Below, piece after piece: positions 17,322 through 25,354 of a DNA stretch of 64,000 nt. Position numbers and translations under genes: made by a program. Origin of the DNA: Acidobacteriaceae bacterium (GTDB taxonomy: Bacteria > Acidobacteriota > Terriglobia > Terriglobales > Acidobacteriaceae); the NCBI GenBank assembly GCA_003151335.1, contig PLXE01000120.1:62001-126000 (forward strand). Direction: 5' to 3'. Numbering within the stretch: the first letter of the stretch is position 1; each line of letters begins with the position of its first letter. Below the pieces are notes generated by a model. It was not told the DNA's origin, made no database searches, and saw nothing but the letters and a program-made list of their open reading frames with translations.

Positions 17322-18869
17322 ATGATAGTTAATCCTATGCCTTTGAAAACTCTGTTGCTGAACCCTCCTTCGTTTGAGAATTATGACGGCGGCGCCAGCT
17401 CTCGCTGGCCGGCCACGCGCGAGATCGAGTCCTATTGGTACCCGGTCTGGCTGGCTTACCCGGCAGGCATGCTGGAAGGCTCCCGTCTGCTCGACGCTTC
17501 GCCGCACAAGGTGACGGCGCAAGAGACTATCCAAATTGGAAGGGATTACGAATTCCTGGTTTTGTTTACCAGCACGCCCGGCTTTCAGGGTGACATCAAG
17601 CTGGCGGCTGCCATGAAAGCGGCCAACCCGGGGCTGAAGATCGCTTTCGTGGGACCGCACGTAACCACCCTGCCGGAGGTGTCCCTCAAGGAAGGCGCGG
17701 CGCTTGATTTCGTCGTGCGCCGGGAGTTCGATTACGCCGTAGTTGAGTATGCCAATGGTAAGCCGTTGAATGAGATACTCGGCGTTTCGTATCGTGGGCC
17801 GAATGGCCAGATACTGCACAACGCCGACCGCCCGGCAGTGGCCGATCTCGATGCACTGCCTGACGTGGTGGATGTGTATAAGCGCGACATCGATCCTCGT
17901 CGCTACAATGTGCCATTCCTGCTCTATCCATTCGTCTCGCTGTACACCACGCGCGGCTGTCCGGCGCAGTGCACGTTCTGCCTGTGGCCGCAAACGCTCA
18001 GCGGACACCCGTGGCGCAAGCGCTCGACAGACGCGGTGGCGGCGGAAATGGCGAAGGCCAAGGAATACTGGCCGTGGGTGAAAGAGTTTTTCTTCGACGA
18101 CGACACCTTCAACATTCAGAAGGTTCGTACCATCGAACTTTGCACCAAGCTGAAACCGTTGAAGCTGACCTGGTCTTGCACCTCACGCGTCACTACGGAT
18201 TACGAGACGCTGAAGGCAATGAAAGAGTCCGGTTGCCGCCTGTTGATCGTGGGCTACGAGTCGGGCGATCAGCAAATCCTCAAGAACATTAAGAAGGGCG
18301 CGACCGTCGAACGGGCGCGGGACTTCACCAGGGACTGCAAGAAACTCGGCCTCATCGTTCACGGCGACTTCATCCTCGGCCTGCCTGGCGAGACCAAAGA
18401 AACCATTCGGCGCACCATCGATTTCGCCAAGGAGCTGGATGTGGACACCATCCAGGTATCGCTGGCGCATGCCTATCCGGGAACGGAACTTTACGATTAC
18501 GCCAAGGCGAACGGATTCCTTAAGGCCGAAGGCTCCCAGATGGTTGACGATATGGGACACCAGGTCGCCATGATTGAGTATCCGGGGATTTCGCGCGACT
18601 ATATCCTGGAAATGGTGCACCGTTTCTACGACGAGTACTACTTCCGCCCCAAGGCCGTGTTCCGGATCGTCAAGAAGGCCGTATTTAACTCGTCTGAACG
18701 GAAGCGTCTATACAGGGATGCGAGGTCGTTCCTCAAGCTGCGCGCCTCGCGCAATCGTTCTGTGAAGGAGTCGCGCGAGCAGCAGGGCGCCGGATTAACA
18801 CCTCCGCCTGCAGGTGGAACATCTAATAGCGGCGCTCCATCGGAAACGGTTGAACCGGTCAACGCCTAA
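17322..18869 (+). CDS. hpnJ: Hopanoid-biosynthesis radical SAM protein HpnJ
   Basis: A 515-residue cobalamin-dependent-type radical SAM enzyme. The N-terminal 150 residues form a B12-binding-like Rossmann domain starting KTLLLNPPSFENYDGG, a segment I associate with HpnJ; the radical SAM cluster motif CPAQCTFC is at residues 213-220, with the following FFDDDTFN and GYESGDQ strands. HpnJ acts on the bacteriohopanetetrol side chain to form the cyclitol ether. The C-terminus carries a 40-residue Ser/Pro/Gly tail. Start could be ATG 17322 or 17337; neither has a clear SD. No other hopanoid genes are in the window, so the symbol rests on similarity alone. Confidence 0.78.
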   Translation: MIVNPMPLKTLLLNPPSFENYDGGASSRWPATREIESYWYPVWLAYPAGMLEGSRLLDASPHKVTAQETIQIGRDYEFLVLFTSTPGFQGDIKLAAAMKAANPGLKIAFVGPHVTTLPEVSLKEGAALDFVVRREFDYAVVEYANGKPLNEILGVSYRGPNGQILHNADRPAVADLDALPDVVDVYKRDIDPRRYNVPFLLYPFVSLYTTRGCPAQCTFCLWPQTLSGHPWRKRSTDAVAAEMAKAKEYWPWVKEFFFDDDTFNIQKVRTIELCTKLKPLKLTWSCTSRVTTDYETLKAMKESGCRLLIVGYESGDQQILKNIKKGATVERARDFTRDCKKLGLIVHGDFILGLPGETKETIRRTIDFAKELDVDTIQVSLAHAYPGTELYDYAKANGFLKAEGSQMVDDMGHQVAMIEYPGISRDYILEMVHRFYDEYYFRPKAVFRIVKKAVFNSSERKRLYRDARSFLKLRASRNRSVKESREQQGAGLTPPPAGGTSNSGAPSETVEPVNA

Positions 18870-18917
18870 GATTCCGCGAAAAGTCGACCTCACCTGAATC
18901 TTGCACGGACCTTTGTC

Positions 18918-19601
18918 ATGGCCTCCGGGCGTTTCACTTTGTACATAGCGTTGCTGCTTTTTGCCTGCCTGCTGGGGCCGGCACAGGCTTCATGGGCGCA
19001 AGCGTCCGCAGCGCAACCGGCGCCGCAGCGCAAGACCAGCACGCCTTACACCGGCGATCTCTCCATCTTCGATTCCCCCGGCAGAGGCCAAAGGCTGCAC
19101 ATCAATCGCGTGATGGACATTCTCTCCATCGCGCCGGGTAAGACGGTCGCCGACATCGGGGCCGGTTCGGGATGGTTCACGGTGCGAGCTGCGAAAAGGG
19201 TGACGGAGGCTGGCACCGTCTATGCGGTCGATGTTAATCCCGAGGCGGTACGTCACGTCGCGGACCGGGCCCAGCGGGAACATCTGCGTAATGTGAAGGC
19301 CGTGCTGAGCACACCCGACGATCCGCAACTGCCTGCCAATTCCATCGACGCTGTGCTCTTGCTGAAGACCTACCATGAGGTGGCGAGCCCGATTGTCTTG
19401 TTGCGCAACTTGCGAACTTCGCTAAGACCCAACGCGCGCGTGGGCGTCATTGATCGCAAGGGAAACGGCGAAGATCACGGCGTACAGAAAGAAGTGGTGC
19501 TCCGTGAAGCTGAGCAGGCCGGCTATCGTTTGCTCGAGGAGCATGACGACATGGTGAAGGCAGACAAAATGGATTACTTCCTGGTGTTGGAGGCTAAGTA
19601 A
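18918..19601 (+). CDS. Class I SAM-dependent methyltransferase with N-terminal signal peptide
   Basis: A 227-residue protein with a hydrophobic signal (residues 5-25, ASWAQA) and a Rossmann methyltransferase domain: motif I VADIGAGSGWFT (about residue 75), motif II YAVDVNPEA, motif IV IDAVLLLKTYHEV and post-motif LRPNARVGVIDR. An exported SAM enzyme is unexpected because SAM is cytosolic; the signal may instead anchor it to the membrane. It lies 48 bases after hpnJ on the same strand, but a link is not established. Confidence 0.8.
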   Translation: MASGRFTLYIALLLFACLLGPAQASWAQASAAQPAPQRKTSTPYTGDLSIFDSPGRGQRLHINRVMDILSIAPGKTVADIGAGSGWFTVRAAKRVTEAGTVYAVDVNPEAVRHVADRAQREHLRNVKAVLSTPDDPQLPANSIDAVLLLKTYHEVASPIVLLRNLRTSLRPNARVGVIDRKGNGEDHGVQKEVVLREAEQAGYRLLEEHDDMVKADKMDYFLVLEAK

Positions 19602-19739
19602 CGCTAAGGGAACCACGGAATTACACGGCTAGAGCAGGTTCTGATTGGAGGGCTGCTTCGACCTGCCACGAGTCGCAGCATAGCCCCTTCTCCAGACGAG
19701 AAAATTCCTTCAAGAGGGCGACACCTGACCAGCCGCCAA

Positions 19740-19985
19740 TCAGTCCAAGGCGCCGATTTGCGCGTCCAGGCCGGCCAGCGTTCGCCGCAGCAACTCGGAA
19801 TAACGCTCGTTGTCGCTCCGCTCCATTTGCTGAAGCACCAGCTTGCGCGAAAGCTCGAGGTCAGCTTTCTTCATCTGGAGTTGCATTTCTTCAGCAGAGC
19901 AGGAGCGGGTTTCGCTAAGGGAGGGTTCGGAATCAGACTCTTCTATTTGAGATTCTACAGATTTACTTTCCCAACCACGTGCCAT
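19740..19985 (-). CDS. Small hypothetical protein, coiled-coil rich
   Basis: An 81-residue protein of unknown function. The first 35 residues are Ser/Glu-rich and probably disordered (MARGWESKSVESQIEESD); the rest is an amphipathic helix (EMQLQMKKADLELSRKLVLQQMERS) and a short C-terminal helical pair. Start at ATG 19985 is preferred over 20018 because the extra residues are basic and non-matching in composition. Divergent from the two-component operon. Confidence 0.6.
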   Translation of the reverse strand: MARGWESKSVESQIEESDSEPSLSETRSCSAEEMQLQMKKADLELSRKLVLQQMERSDNERYSELLRRTLAGLDAQIGALD

Positions 19986-20206
19986 ACTGCAATTATAGCG
20001 CCGCGAGGATGATTCCACGACGCAAAAAATGCTGCGCGGTCCTCAATGCCATCACCTCCCAACGCAATGTGACAGCCGTACGTACGTGATCTTCGTCATC
20101 AGTTGCTGGTTACCGGTTCAATATGGTCCTTCCTGAATCGGCACGCGGTGCCTTGCCGGAGGTCGGAGATATGTTGACGAGCCCTGTCGGAAAGGACGAA
20201 GATCAT

Positions 20207-20227
20207 AGTAACCATTGGTTGGTTACT
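20207..20227. promoter_or_regulatory. Candidate operator upstream of the response regulator
   Basis: Inverted repeat AGTAACCA (20207-20214) and TGGTTACT (20220-20227), 17 bases before the start codon; another GGTTACC lies at about 20108. The symmetry and placement suit autoregulation by an OmpR-type regulator. Confidence 0.4.
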
Positions 20228-20243
20228 CGCCAAAGGCTACGCC

Positions 20244-20930
20244 ATGCGCATCCTGGTTGTAGAAGACGACGCTCCGCTCGCTAGCTTTCTCCGCAAGGGT
20301 CTGGAGGCGGAGCACTACGCGGTGGATGTGGCACCCGATGGTGAACAGGCCCGGCAGATGGCCTTGGAAAGCGAATACGATCTACTCATCCTCGATCTGA
20401 ACCTGCCCAAACTCGACGGTATAGGCGTGCTGAACGCCGTGCGTCCCAAGAAACCGTCGCTTCCGGTGCTGGTGCTCACCGCGCGCAGTCGGGTGGAAGA
20501 TCGGGTGCAATCGCTCGATACTGGCGCCGATGATTGCCTCATCAAACCGTTTTCCTTCACCGAGCTTTCGGCGCGGGTGCGCGCGCTGCTGCGCCGCGGC
20601 CCGCAAACCGTTGAGACGGTGTTGCGACTCGCCGACCTGGAACTCGATCGCGTGGAACGCAAGGTGGAACGCGCAGGCAAACGCATCGAGCTTACTTCGA
20701 AAGAATTTGCCCTGCTCGAATACCTGATGCGCAATGCGGGCCGCCGCATGACCCGTGCCATGATCGTCGAGCACGTGTGGAACCTGTCGTTCGATACCAC
20801 CACCAACATCGTCGATGTTTATATCAACTACCTGCGCAAGAAGGTGGATGGTGAATACGCGCCCCATCTCATTCACACGGTCCGCGGTGTGGGATACGAA
20901 ATGAGCTGCCAAGCCGGGGCGCCGACGTGA
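20244..20930 (+). CDS. OmpR/PhoB-family response regulator
   Basis: A 228-residue regulator: receiver domain with acidic pair EDD (residues 7-9), phosphoacceptor in LLILDLNLPK (D51 region), T in LVLTARS and K in CLIKPFS, then a winged-helix DNA-binding domain ending YINYLRKKVDGE...TVRGVGYEM. All phosphotransfer residues are present. It overlaps the histidine kinase gene by four bases (GTGA). Confidence 0.95.
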   Translation: MRILVVEDDAPLASFLRKGLEAEHYAVDVAPDGEQARQMALESEYDLLILDLNLPKLDGIGVLNAVRPKKPSLPVLVLTARSRVEDRVQSLDTGADDCLIKPFSFTELSARVRALLRRGPQTVETVLRLADLELDRVERKVERAGKRIELTSKEFALLEYLMRNAGRRMTRAMIVEHVWNLSFDTTTNIVDVYINYLRKKVDGEYAPHLIHTVRGVGYEMSCQAGAPT

Positions 20931-21592
20931 GCGCGCCTGTTGTGGCTACCGCAGAACTCGCCCCGCGCCGCGATTTCGCGGCGAACGTGTTTCACGATCT
21001 CAGCCAGCCGCTCACCGCTCTGCACTGCTCGCTGGAACTCGCATTGGTGCGCGATCAAACCATCGAGGAATTTCGCGCCAGCGTGGAAGCCGCCCTGCAC
21101 GCGGCCGAACGGTTGCGCCAGCGGCTGCTGCTGCTGCGCGAATTGAGCGACGCAGAAGACCCCGGAGATACTTCTACTCCGCTTGTGCTCGATCAGCTTT
21201 TGCAGCAACTGCGCGAGGACATGCTTCCCCTGTTCGAGTCCGCGGGACGGTCCTTTGAGCTGACCTGCGAAGCCGCGAAGGTGGCGGCGCATGAAGCGAA
21301 GCTGATGCGCGGTTTCTTCTATCTGCTGGAGTTCCTGCTCCGCTGCGCTTCGCCAAGCCACAGTATCATCATGCGCGGAGAGCGCAAGGACCGACAGCAG
21401 GTGGAGATCTGCATCGCAGGATGCGGGGCCCGCGTTGATGCTGCGCCGTCTGACGATTGCTCCGAGCCGGATTGGAACGGTGAGCTGGAAATTGCCCGCC
21501 GGACCTTTTGCGCGGTTGGCGGTGACCTGATATGGAGCGCGTCCCCTGGTCTTCCCGGCGTGTGGATTGTGCGACTGCCCTGCGTTAGTTGA
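20927..21592 (+). CDS. Minimal soluble sensor histidine kinase-like protein
   Basis: A 221-residue protein with an H-box, VFHDLSQPLTAL (H23), a four-helix dimerization domain to about residue 75, and a weakly conserved ATPase-like region (AKVAAHEAKLMRGFFYLLEFLLRCA; C-terminal GGDLIWSAS). The N- and G-boxes of a normal HATPase domain are not recognisable, so it may be a phosphotransfer or inhibitory partner instead of an active kinase. It has no membrane segment and no sensor domain. GTG start coupled to the regulator stop. Confidence 0.75.
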   Translation: MSAPVVATAELAPRRDFAANVFHDLSQPLTALHCSLELALVRDQTIEEFRASVEAALHAAERLRQRLLLLRELSDAEDPGDTSTPLVLDQLLQQLREDMLPLFESAGRSFELTCEAAKVAAHEAKLMRGFFYLLEFLLRCASPSHSIIMRGERKDRQQVEICIAGCGARVDAAPSDDCSEPDWNGELEIARRTFCAVGGDLIWSASPGLPGVWIVRLPCVS

Positions 21593-21837
21593 GCGACGGC
21601 AGGCTGCGCGCTCTCACTCAACTGGCGTATTTCGTCGGCGTCGCGATAGTTCTTCAGTTTCCTAGGAACTTCTAATTCCCTACTAATCCATTTCTAAGGT
21701 TGGCGGACTACAACGGTCTTTGTGACGACCATTGCGTGGTTCTGCTGAGATTTGACGCGGACGCCGTCGAGGCGCCAGGACAACTATCCCCCAGTGCTGC
21801 CGGTGCAGTCGTCGAAATGATTCGATAAGGAGGAGAC

Positions 21838-22653
21838 ATGACTGCCCCCCAGACTTACGAGCAGATTAGTGAACCGGCTGGAGAGATGACGGACGAGCTC
21901 CTGCTGGAACAACTGCCGCAGGTAAAATACATCGCACGCCGCATCCACGAACGGCTGCCGCAGCACGTTCCTTTCGACGATCTTCTGCACGCCGGTATCG
22001 TGGGCCTGATCGACGCCGCGCACAAGTTCAACCCCGACAAGAAGGTGCGCTTCGCCTCCTATGCCAAGTTCCGCATTCGGGGAGCCATTCTGGACAGTCT
22101 GCGGGACATGGACTGGAGTCCGCGCGATCTGCGCCGCAAAGCCCGCCGCCTGGAAACCACCACGCAGAAGTTGCAGACCGAGCTGGGCCGCTCAGCCACC
22201 GAGCCCGAGCTGGCGCTGGCCATGGGCATGACCCTGGCGGAATTTCAGCACCTGCTGGACGAAATTCGCGGCCTCGAGGTAGGCAGCCTGCAGATCGTAG
22301 CGCTGGAAGACGGACGGGAAACCGATCTCGGGCAAAATCTTCCCGGGCCCGCCGACCAGGATCCGCTGTTTCTCTGCTTGCAGGGAGAACGCCGGCAGAT
22401 GCTGGCGGATGCGATTACGCAATTGCCCAAGCGCGAGCAGCAAGTGCTCGCCCTGTATTACCAGGAAGAGCTCACCATGAAGGAGGTAGGAGCGGTGCTG
22501 GGAGTGGGAGAATCGCGCGTCTCGCAGATTCATTCCATGGCGGTGGCGCGGCTGCGGGCCAGCCTGGAGAGTGCGCAGCAAAGTGGCGCCGCCGCTCTCG
22601 CCGCGTCCGTTCACGCCGCTACCCCGCAGGTAGGGATATGGAAAATGTTCTAA
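21838..22653 (+). CDS. fliA: Sigma-28-type RNA polymerase sigma factor (FliA/WhiG family)
   Basis: A 271-residue sigma factor with regions 2 (FDDLLHAGIVGLIDAAHKF, FASYAKFRIRGAILDSLR), 3 (RDLRRKARRLETTTQ) and 4 (LPKREQQVLALYYQEELTMKE, then GVGESRVSQIHS as the helix-turn-helix). FliA directs transcription of late flagellar and some chemotaxis genes. It has a strong SD, AAGGAGGAG, before ATG 21838. The next gene encodes a FlgM-like anti-sigma factor, supporting the FliA assignment; no flagellar structural genes are in the window. A C-terminal Ala/Ser-rich tail of about 25 residues extends beyond region 4. Confidence 0.9.
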   Translation: MTAPQTYEQISEPAGEMTDELLLEQLPQVKYIARRIHERLPQHVPFDDLLHAGIVGLIDAAHKFNPDKKVRFASYAKFRIRGAILDSLRDMDWSPRDLRRKARRLETTTQKLQTELGRSATEPELALAMGMTLAEFQHLLDEIRGLEVGSLQIVALEDGRETDLGQNLPGPADQDPLFLCLQGERRQMLADAITQLPKREQQVLALYYQEELTMKEVGAVLGVGESRVSQIHSMAVARLRASLESAQQSGAAALAASVHAATPQVGIWKMF

Positions 22654-22764
22654 ACCAGGTGGGAATCGATATTTGTTCCGGGCCGGATGTAGCGGAGCAC
22701 GATTCCGCCGGATGCGCCAGCCGATTAGCGATTGGCGGGCGGCGAAAAAAATCCGTAGAAAGAT

Positions 22765-22791
22765 TAAAGTTTTCTTAACTATTGCCGATCA
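22765..22791 (+). promoter_or_regulatory. Sigma-28 (FliA) promoter for flgM
   Basis: TAAAGTTT at 22765-22772, an 11-base spacer, then GCCGATCA at 22784-22791. The textbook FliA consensus is TAAAGTTT-N11-GCCGATAA, so 15 of 16 consensus bases match. It lies 34 bases before the flgM ATG. Confidence 0.85.
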
Positions 22792-22825
22792 CTCAATTGC
22801 AAGGGACATAGCACGAGGAACTGGG

Positions 22826-23299
22826 ATGACAATTGACTTGAAGAGGCTGCTGAAGAAGTGCCAAAAGCAGATCTCCGGCGGGCTGAACTTTACCCCAACA
22901 AGCGCAAGAACTGCGCCCGTCAGGAACCCCGATTCGCCCGCCCAAAATGGCACAAGCAAAGCGCTTCACGGCATATCGGAAGATGCGCCGCTTCAGGACA
23001 CCAGATGGGACCTATTCTTCAGCAGCCTGTTAAATCCGCAAGCCATGCCCGCGCTGGATCGCAGCACGCGCGCCGGGAGTAATGGCCAGGACATGACCGC
23101 CGATGCTAAAGCTGTGACGCATCTGTTTACCTGGAGCGCGGCGGTCGAAACCTTGAAGACACACCTGGACAAAGTTCCAGACATCCGGCAGCCGCGGGTG
23201 GATTCGCTGAAACAAGCCCTGGCGGAGGGAAGCTACCAGCTATATCCGCAACAGATCGCGGCTGCGATGTTTGCTGAAGGAGGAACCAATCTCAGCTGA
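22826..23299 (+). CDS. flgM: FlgM-like anti-sigma-28 factor
   Basis: A 157-residue protein whose last 55 residues match the FlgM sigma-binding region: VETLKTHLDKVPDIRQPRVD followed by SLKQALAEGSYQLYPQQIAAAMF. The N-terminal two thirds are Ser/Pro/Gln-rich and look disordered, making it longer than enteric FlgM (about 97). It would hold FliA inactive until it is exported or degraded. Start at ATG 22826 has GAGG about ten bases upstream; the ORF-track extension to 22673 runs through the sigma-28 promoter and is rejected. A strong terminator follows. Confidence 0.83.
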   Translation: MTIDLKRLLKKCQKQISGGLNFTPTSARTAPVRNPDSPAQNGTSKALHGISEDAPLQDTRWDLFFSSLLNPQAMPALDRSTRAGSNGQDMTADAKAVTHLFTWSAAVETLKTHLDKVPDIRQPRVDSLKQALAEGSYQLYPQQIAAAMFAEGGTNLS

Positions 23300-23314
23300 A
23301 GAAGGCGTGGGTGG

Positions 23315-23348
23315 AAGCGGCCCAGGGTAAACTGGGCCGCTTTCATTT
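23315..23348 (+). terminator. Rho-independent terminator after flgM
   Basis: Eleven-base stem AAGCGGCCCAG (23315-23325) with CTGGGCCGCTT (23332-23342), loop GGTAAA, then TCATTTGTTATTTG. Confidence 0.85.
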
Positions 23349-23417
23349 GTTATTTGTGGAACTGGAAGCCAGGGACAGAGCGTTTCCCACATCGCGAAGT
23401 GCTACGCTGTTCCCACA

Positions 23418-23918
23418 ATGACTGCCGATGACGTCAAACAACTGCTGCAACTGCAGCCGCTGGCAATCGAGGGCGGCTTCTTTCGCGAAACCTATCGCTC
23501 ACGCTGGAATGTCTCCGGCGAATACCTGCCGGACGGCATTCGTGGTCCGCGCTCCATCGGCACCGCGATCTACTACATGATTACGCCGGAGACGTTTTCG
23601 GCATTGCATCGGCTGCCCGGTTCGGAGATCTTTCACTTCTATCTTGGCGATCCCGCGATCATGCTGCAGTTGCTGTCCGACGGAAGCTCGCAGACGATCA
23701 CGCTGGGAAGCGACCTCGCCCGCGGACAGCAGCCGCAAGTCGTAGTTCGTGGAGGCATCTGGCAGGGATGCAAGCTCGCACCCGGCGGCAACTTCGCGCT
23801 CATGGGGACGACAATGTCGCCCGGCTTCGATTACGCCGATTATGAGAATGGCAATCGCGAGCAGTTGACTGCGCAGTATCCGGGCGCGGCGGCGTTGATC
23901 AGGAAATTCACCCGGTAA
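23418..23918 (+). CDS. Cupin-like DUF985 protein
   Basis: A 166-residue single-domain cupin of the DUF985 group. It begins with a helix (TADDVKQLLQLQPL), then EGGFFRETYRS, SALHRLPGSEIFHFYLGDP (the cupin metal-site region with H and E), and GCKLAPGGNFALMGTTMSPGFDY. Function of the family is not established; a carbohydrate- or small-molecule-related role is usually proposed. Single gene behind the flgM terminator. Confidence 0.88.
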   Translation: MTADDVKQLLQLQPLAIEGGFFRETYRSRWNVSGEYLPDGIRGPRSIGTAIYYMITPETFSALHRLPGSEIFHFYLGDPAIMLQLLSDGSSQTITLGSDLARGQQPQVVVRGGIWQGCKLAPGGNFALMGTTMSPGFDYADYENGNREQLTAQYPGAAALIRKFTR

Positions 23919-23980
23919 CAAAAGCAGCCACGGATCTCTGAAGGGGTACGGCTGTATTAGCCGATAGCCGACGGCTGACC

Positions 23981-25195
23981 CTACTGATCAACCTGCACCA
24001 CTCCGTAAAGCGCCCCGGTGAATACGACCTGCGTTTTCTGGGGCGCGTCGGTAGTGGTGTCGTAAATCGTGAGGTATCCCCCCTCGATCACATATACCGT
24101 GTTTCGGCCGGCAATCGCGAGCATCCCTGTCACGGCGCCTTTGGGGGGCAAGGGTGCATCAGCGGTGTTGTTGGCCACATTGACCACCGACAGACATCCC
24201 GTGGTGAGATTCAGGCAGGTCTTGGCGCCAATGTAGAGCTTGTTGTTGGCGGACAGCGCCATGGTGCTGTGATAACCGTCGCCGATGGCCACCGAGTTAG
24301 CGGTCAGACGCGACATAGTACTGACGGTCACCGCATCGTAGGTCCCGGCGGGACCGGGATTTCCGGCTACGTACAACGTTCCGCCGTTGAGCAGGCCAAC
24401 GCTGGCGCCTCCAACCGGTACGGTCGCCTTGATGGTTTGGGACGGAATGTCGAGCTGCTGTACCGATGCACCCGAAGTCGATCCGCACTCAACTCCGCAA
24501 CTGAGCACATAAGCGGTATTGCTGTCGCTGCTGAAGAACGCGTTGACCGGCCTGGCGAACCCGGGAATCTCCACCGGACTGGGCGTAGTGGCGCTCAAGT
24601 TGATCAGGAAAACCGAGTCCGAATCGTCTGCGAACACCAGCAGAAACTGCCCGCTGGGACTGAGGGCAATATACCTTGCTGACGGGACAGCATAGGACGT
24701 AGTGATGGTGGCCGACGCAATGACCTCCACGGCGCCGGGCCGTGCGCCGGTGACGGGCACGTTCCGCACGGGTGCGTACACTTTAGTACCGTCCGGGGAG
24801 TAAAGCGCCATATCGGCAAAATCAGGAAGAGTCACGCTGCCGCTGGCCGTCTCGCTGGCATTGTCCACGAACTCCAGCAGGTTGCCAGTCTGGCTATATA
24901 CCAGCGTGTTGGTCCGGTCGGGGCTTACCACCTCAAACGTCAGCGAGCCTCCCACCGTTATCGTCACGGGAACACCGGGCACGATCTGGCCGGAAGAGTT
25001 GGTGGTCTCCGCGGTGTAGGGCGTGGTGTCGTTTTGAGTATCCATTATTTGCAAGTTGCCCGAATAGGTATTGCTGATAAAAGCGCGGTGCTGCACCTTG
25101 CTGGCCGGCGTGCCGGAACTCCCGCTGCTCCCGCCGCAAGACGTAAGGAAAACTACGATTAGTAAGCTGAGGACGAGGACTGGAAGCCGCTTCAA
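23981..25195 (-). CDS. Lipoprotein with YncE-like beta-propeller repeats
   Basis: A 404-residue exported lipoprotein: signal with lipobox LTSC (C20), a Gly/Ser linker, then repeated strands typical of seven-bladed propellers, such as HRAFISNTYSGNLQIMDT, YVAGNPGPAGTYDAV and VYVIEGGYLTIYDTT. Likely attached to a membrane and facing the periplasm; ligand unknown. The start is TTG at 25195 with GAGG seven bases upstream, supported by the perfect signal sequence that follows. Confidence 0.82.
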   Translation of the reverse strand: MKRLPVLVLSLLIVVFLTSCGGSSGSSGTPASKVQHRAFISNTYSGNLQIMDTQNDTTPYTAETTNSSGQIVPGVPVTITVGGSLTFEVVSPDRTNTLVYSQTGNLLEFVDNASETASGSVTLPDFADMALYSPDGTKVYAPVRNVPVTGARPGAVEVIASATITTSYAVPSARYIALSPSGQFLLVFADDSDSVFLINLSATTPSPVEIPGFARPVNAFFSSDSNTAYVLSCGVECGSTSGASVQQLDIPSQTIKATVPVGGASVGLLNGGTLYVAGNPGPAGTYDAVTVSTMSRLTANSVAIGDGYHSTMALSANNKLYIGAKTCLNLTTGCLSVVNVANNTADAPLPPKGAVTGMLAIAGRNTVYVIEGGYLTIYDTTTDAPQKTQVVFTGALYGVVQVDQ

Positions 25196-25354
25196 GCGTT
25201 TACCTCGGACGTTATGATGAATTGCGATGATATGCTGGAATTCGTTGAATTATAACAGAACGTGGCCTGACCCCCGGGTGCTCCGGCAATGGCGAATTCG
25301 CCCCATTTGCGGTAAAGTTCAATCCAGCCAGGCATTACAGCCTCCACCATCTCC

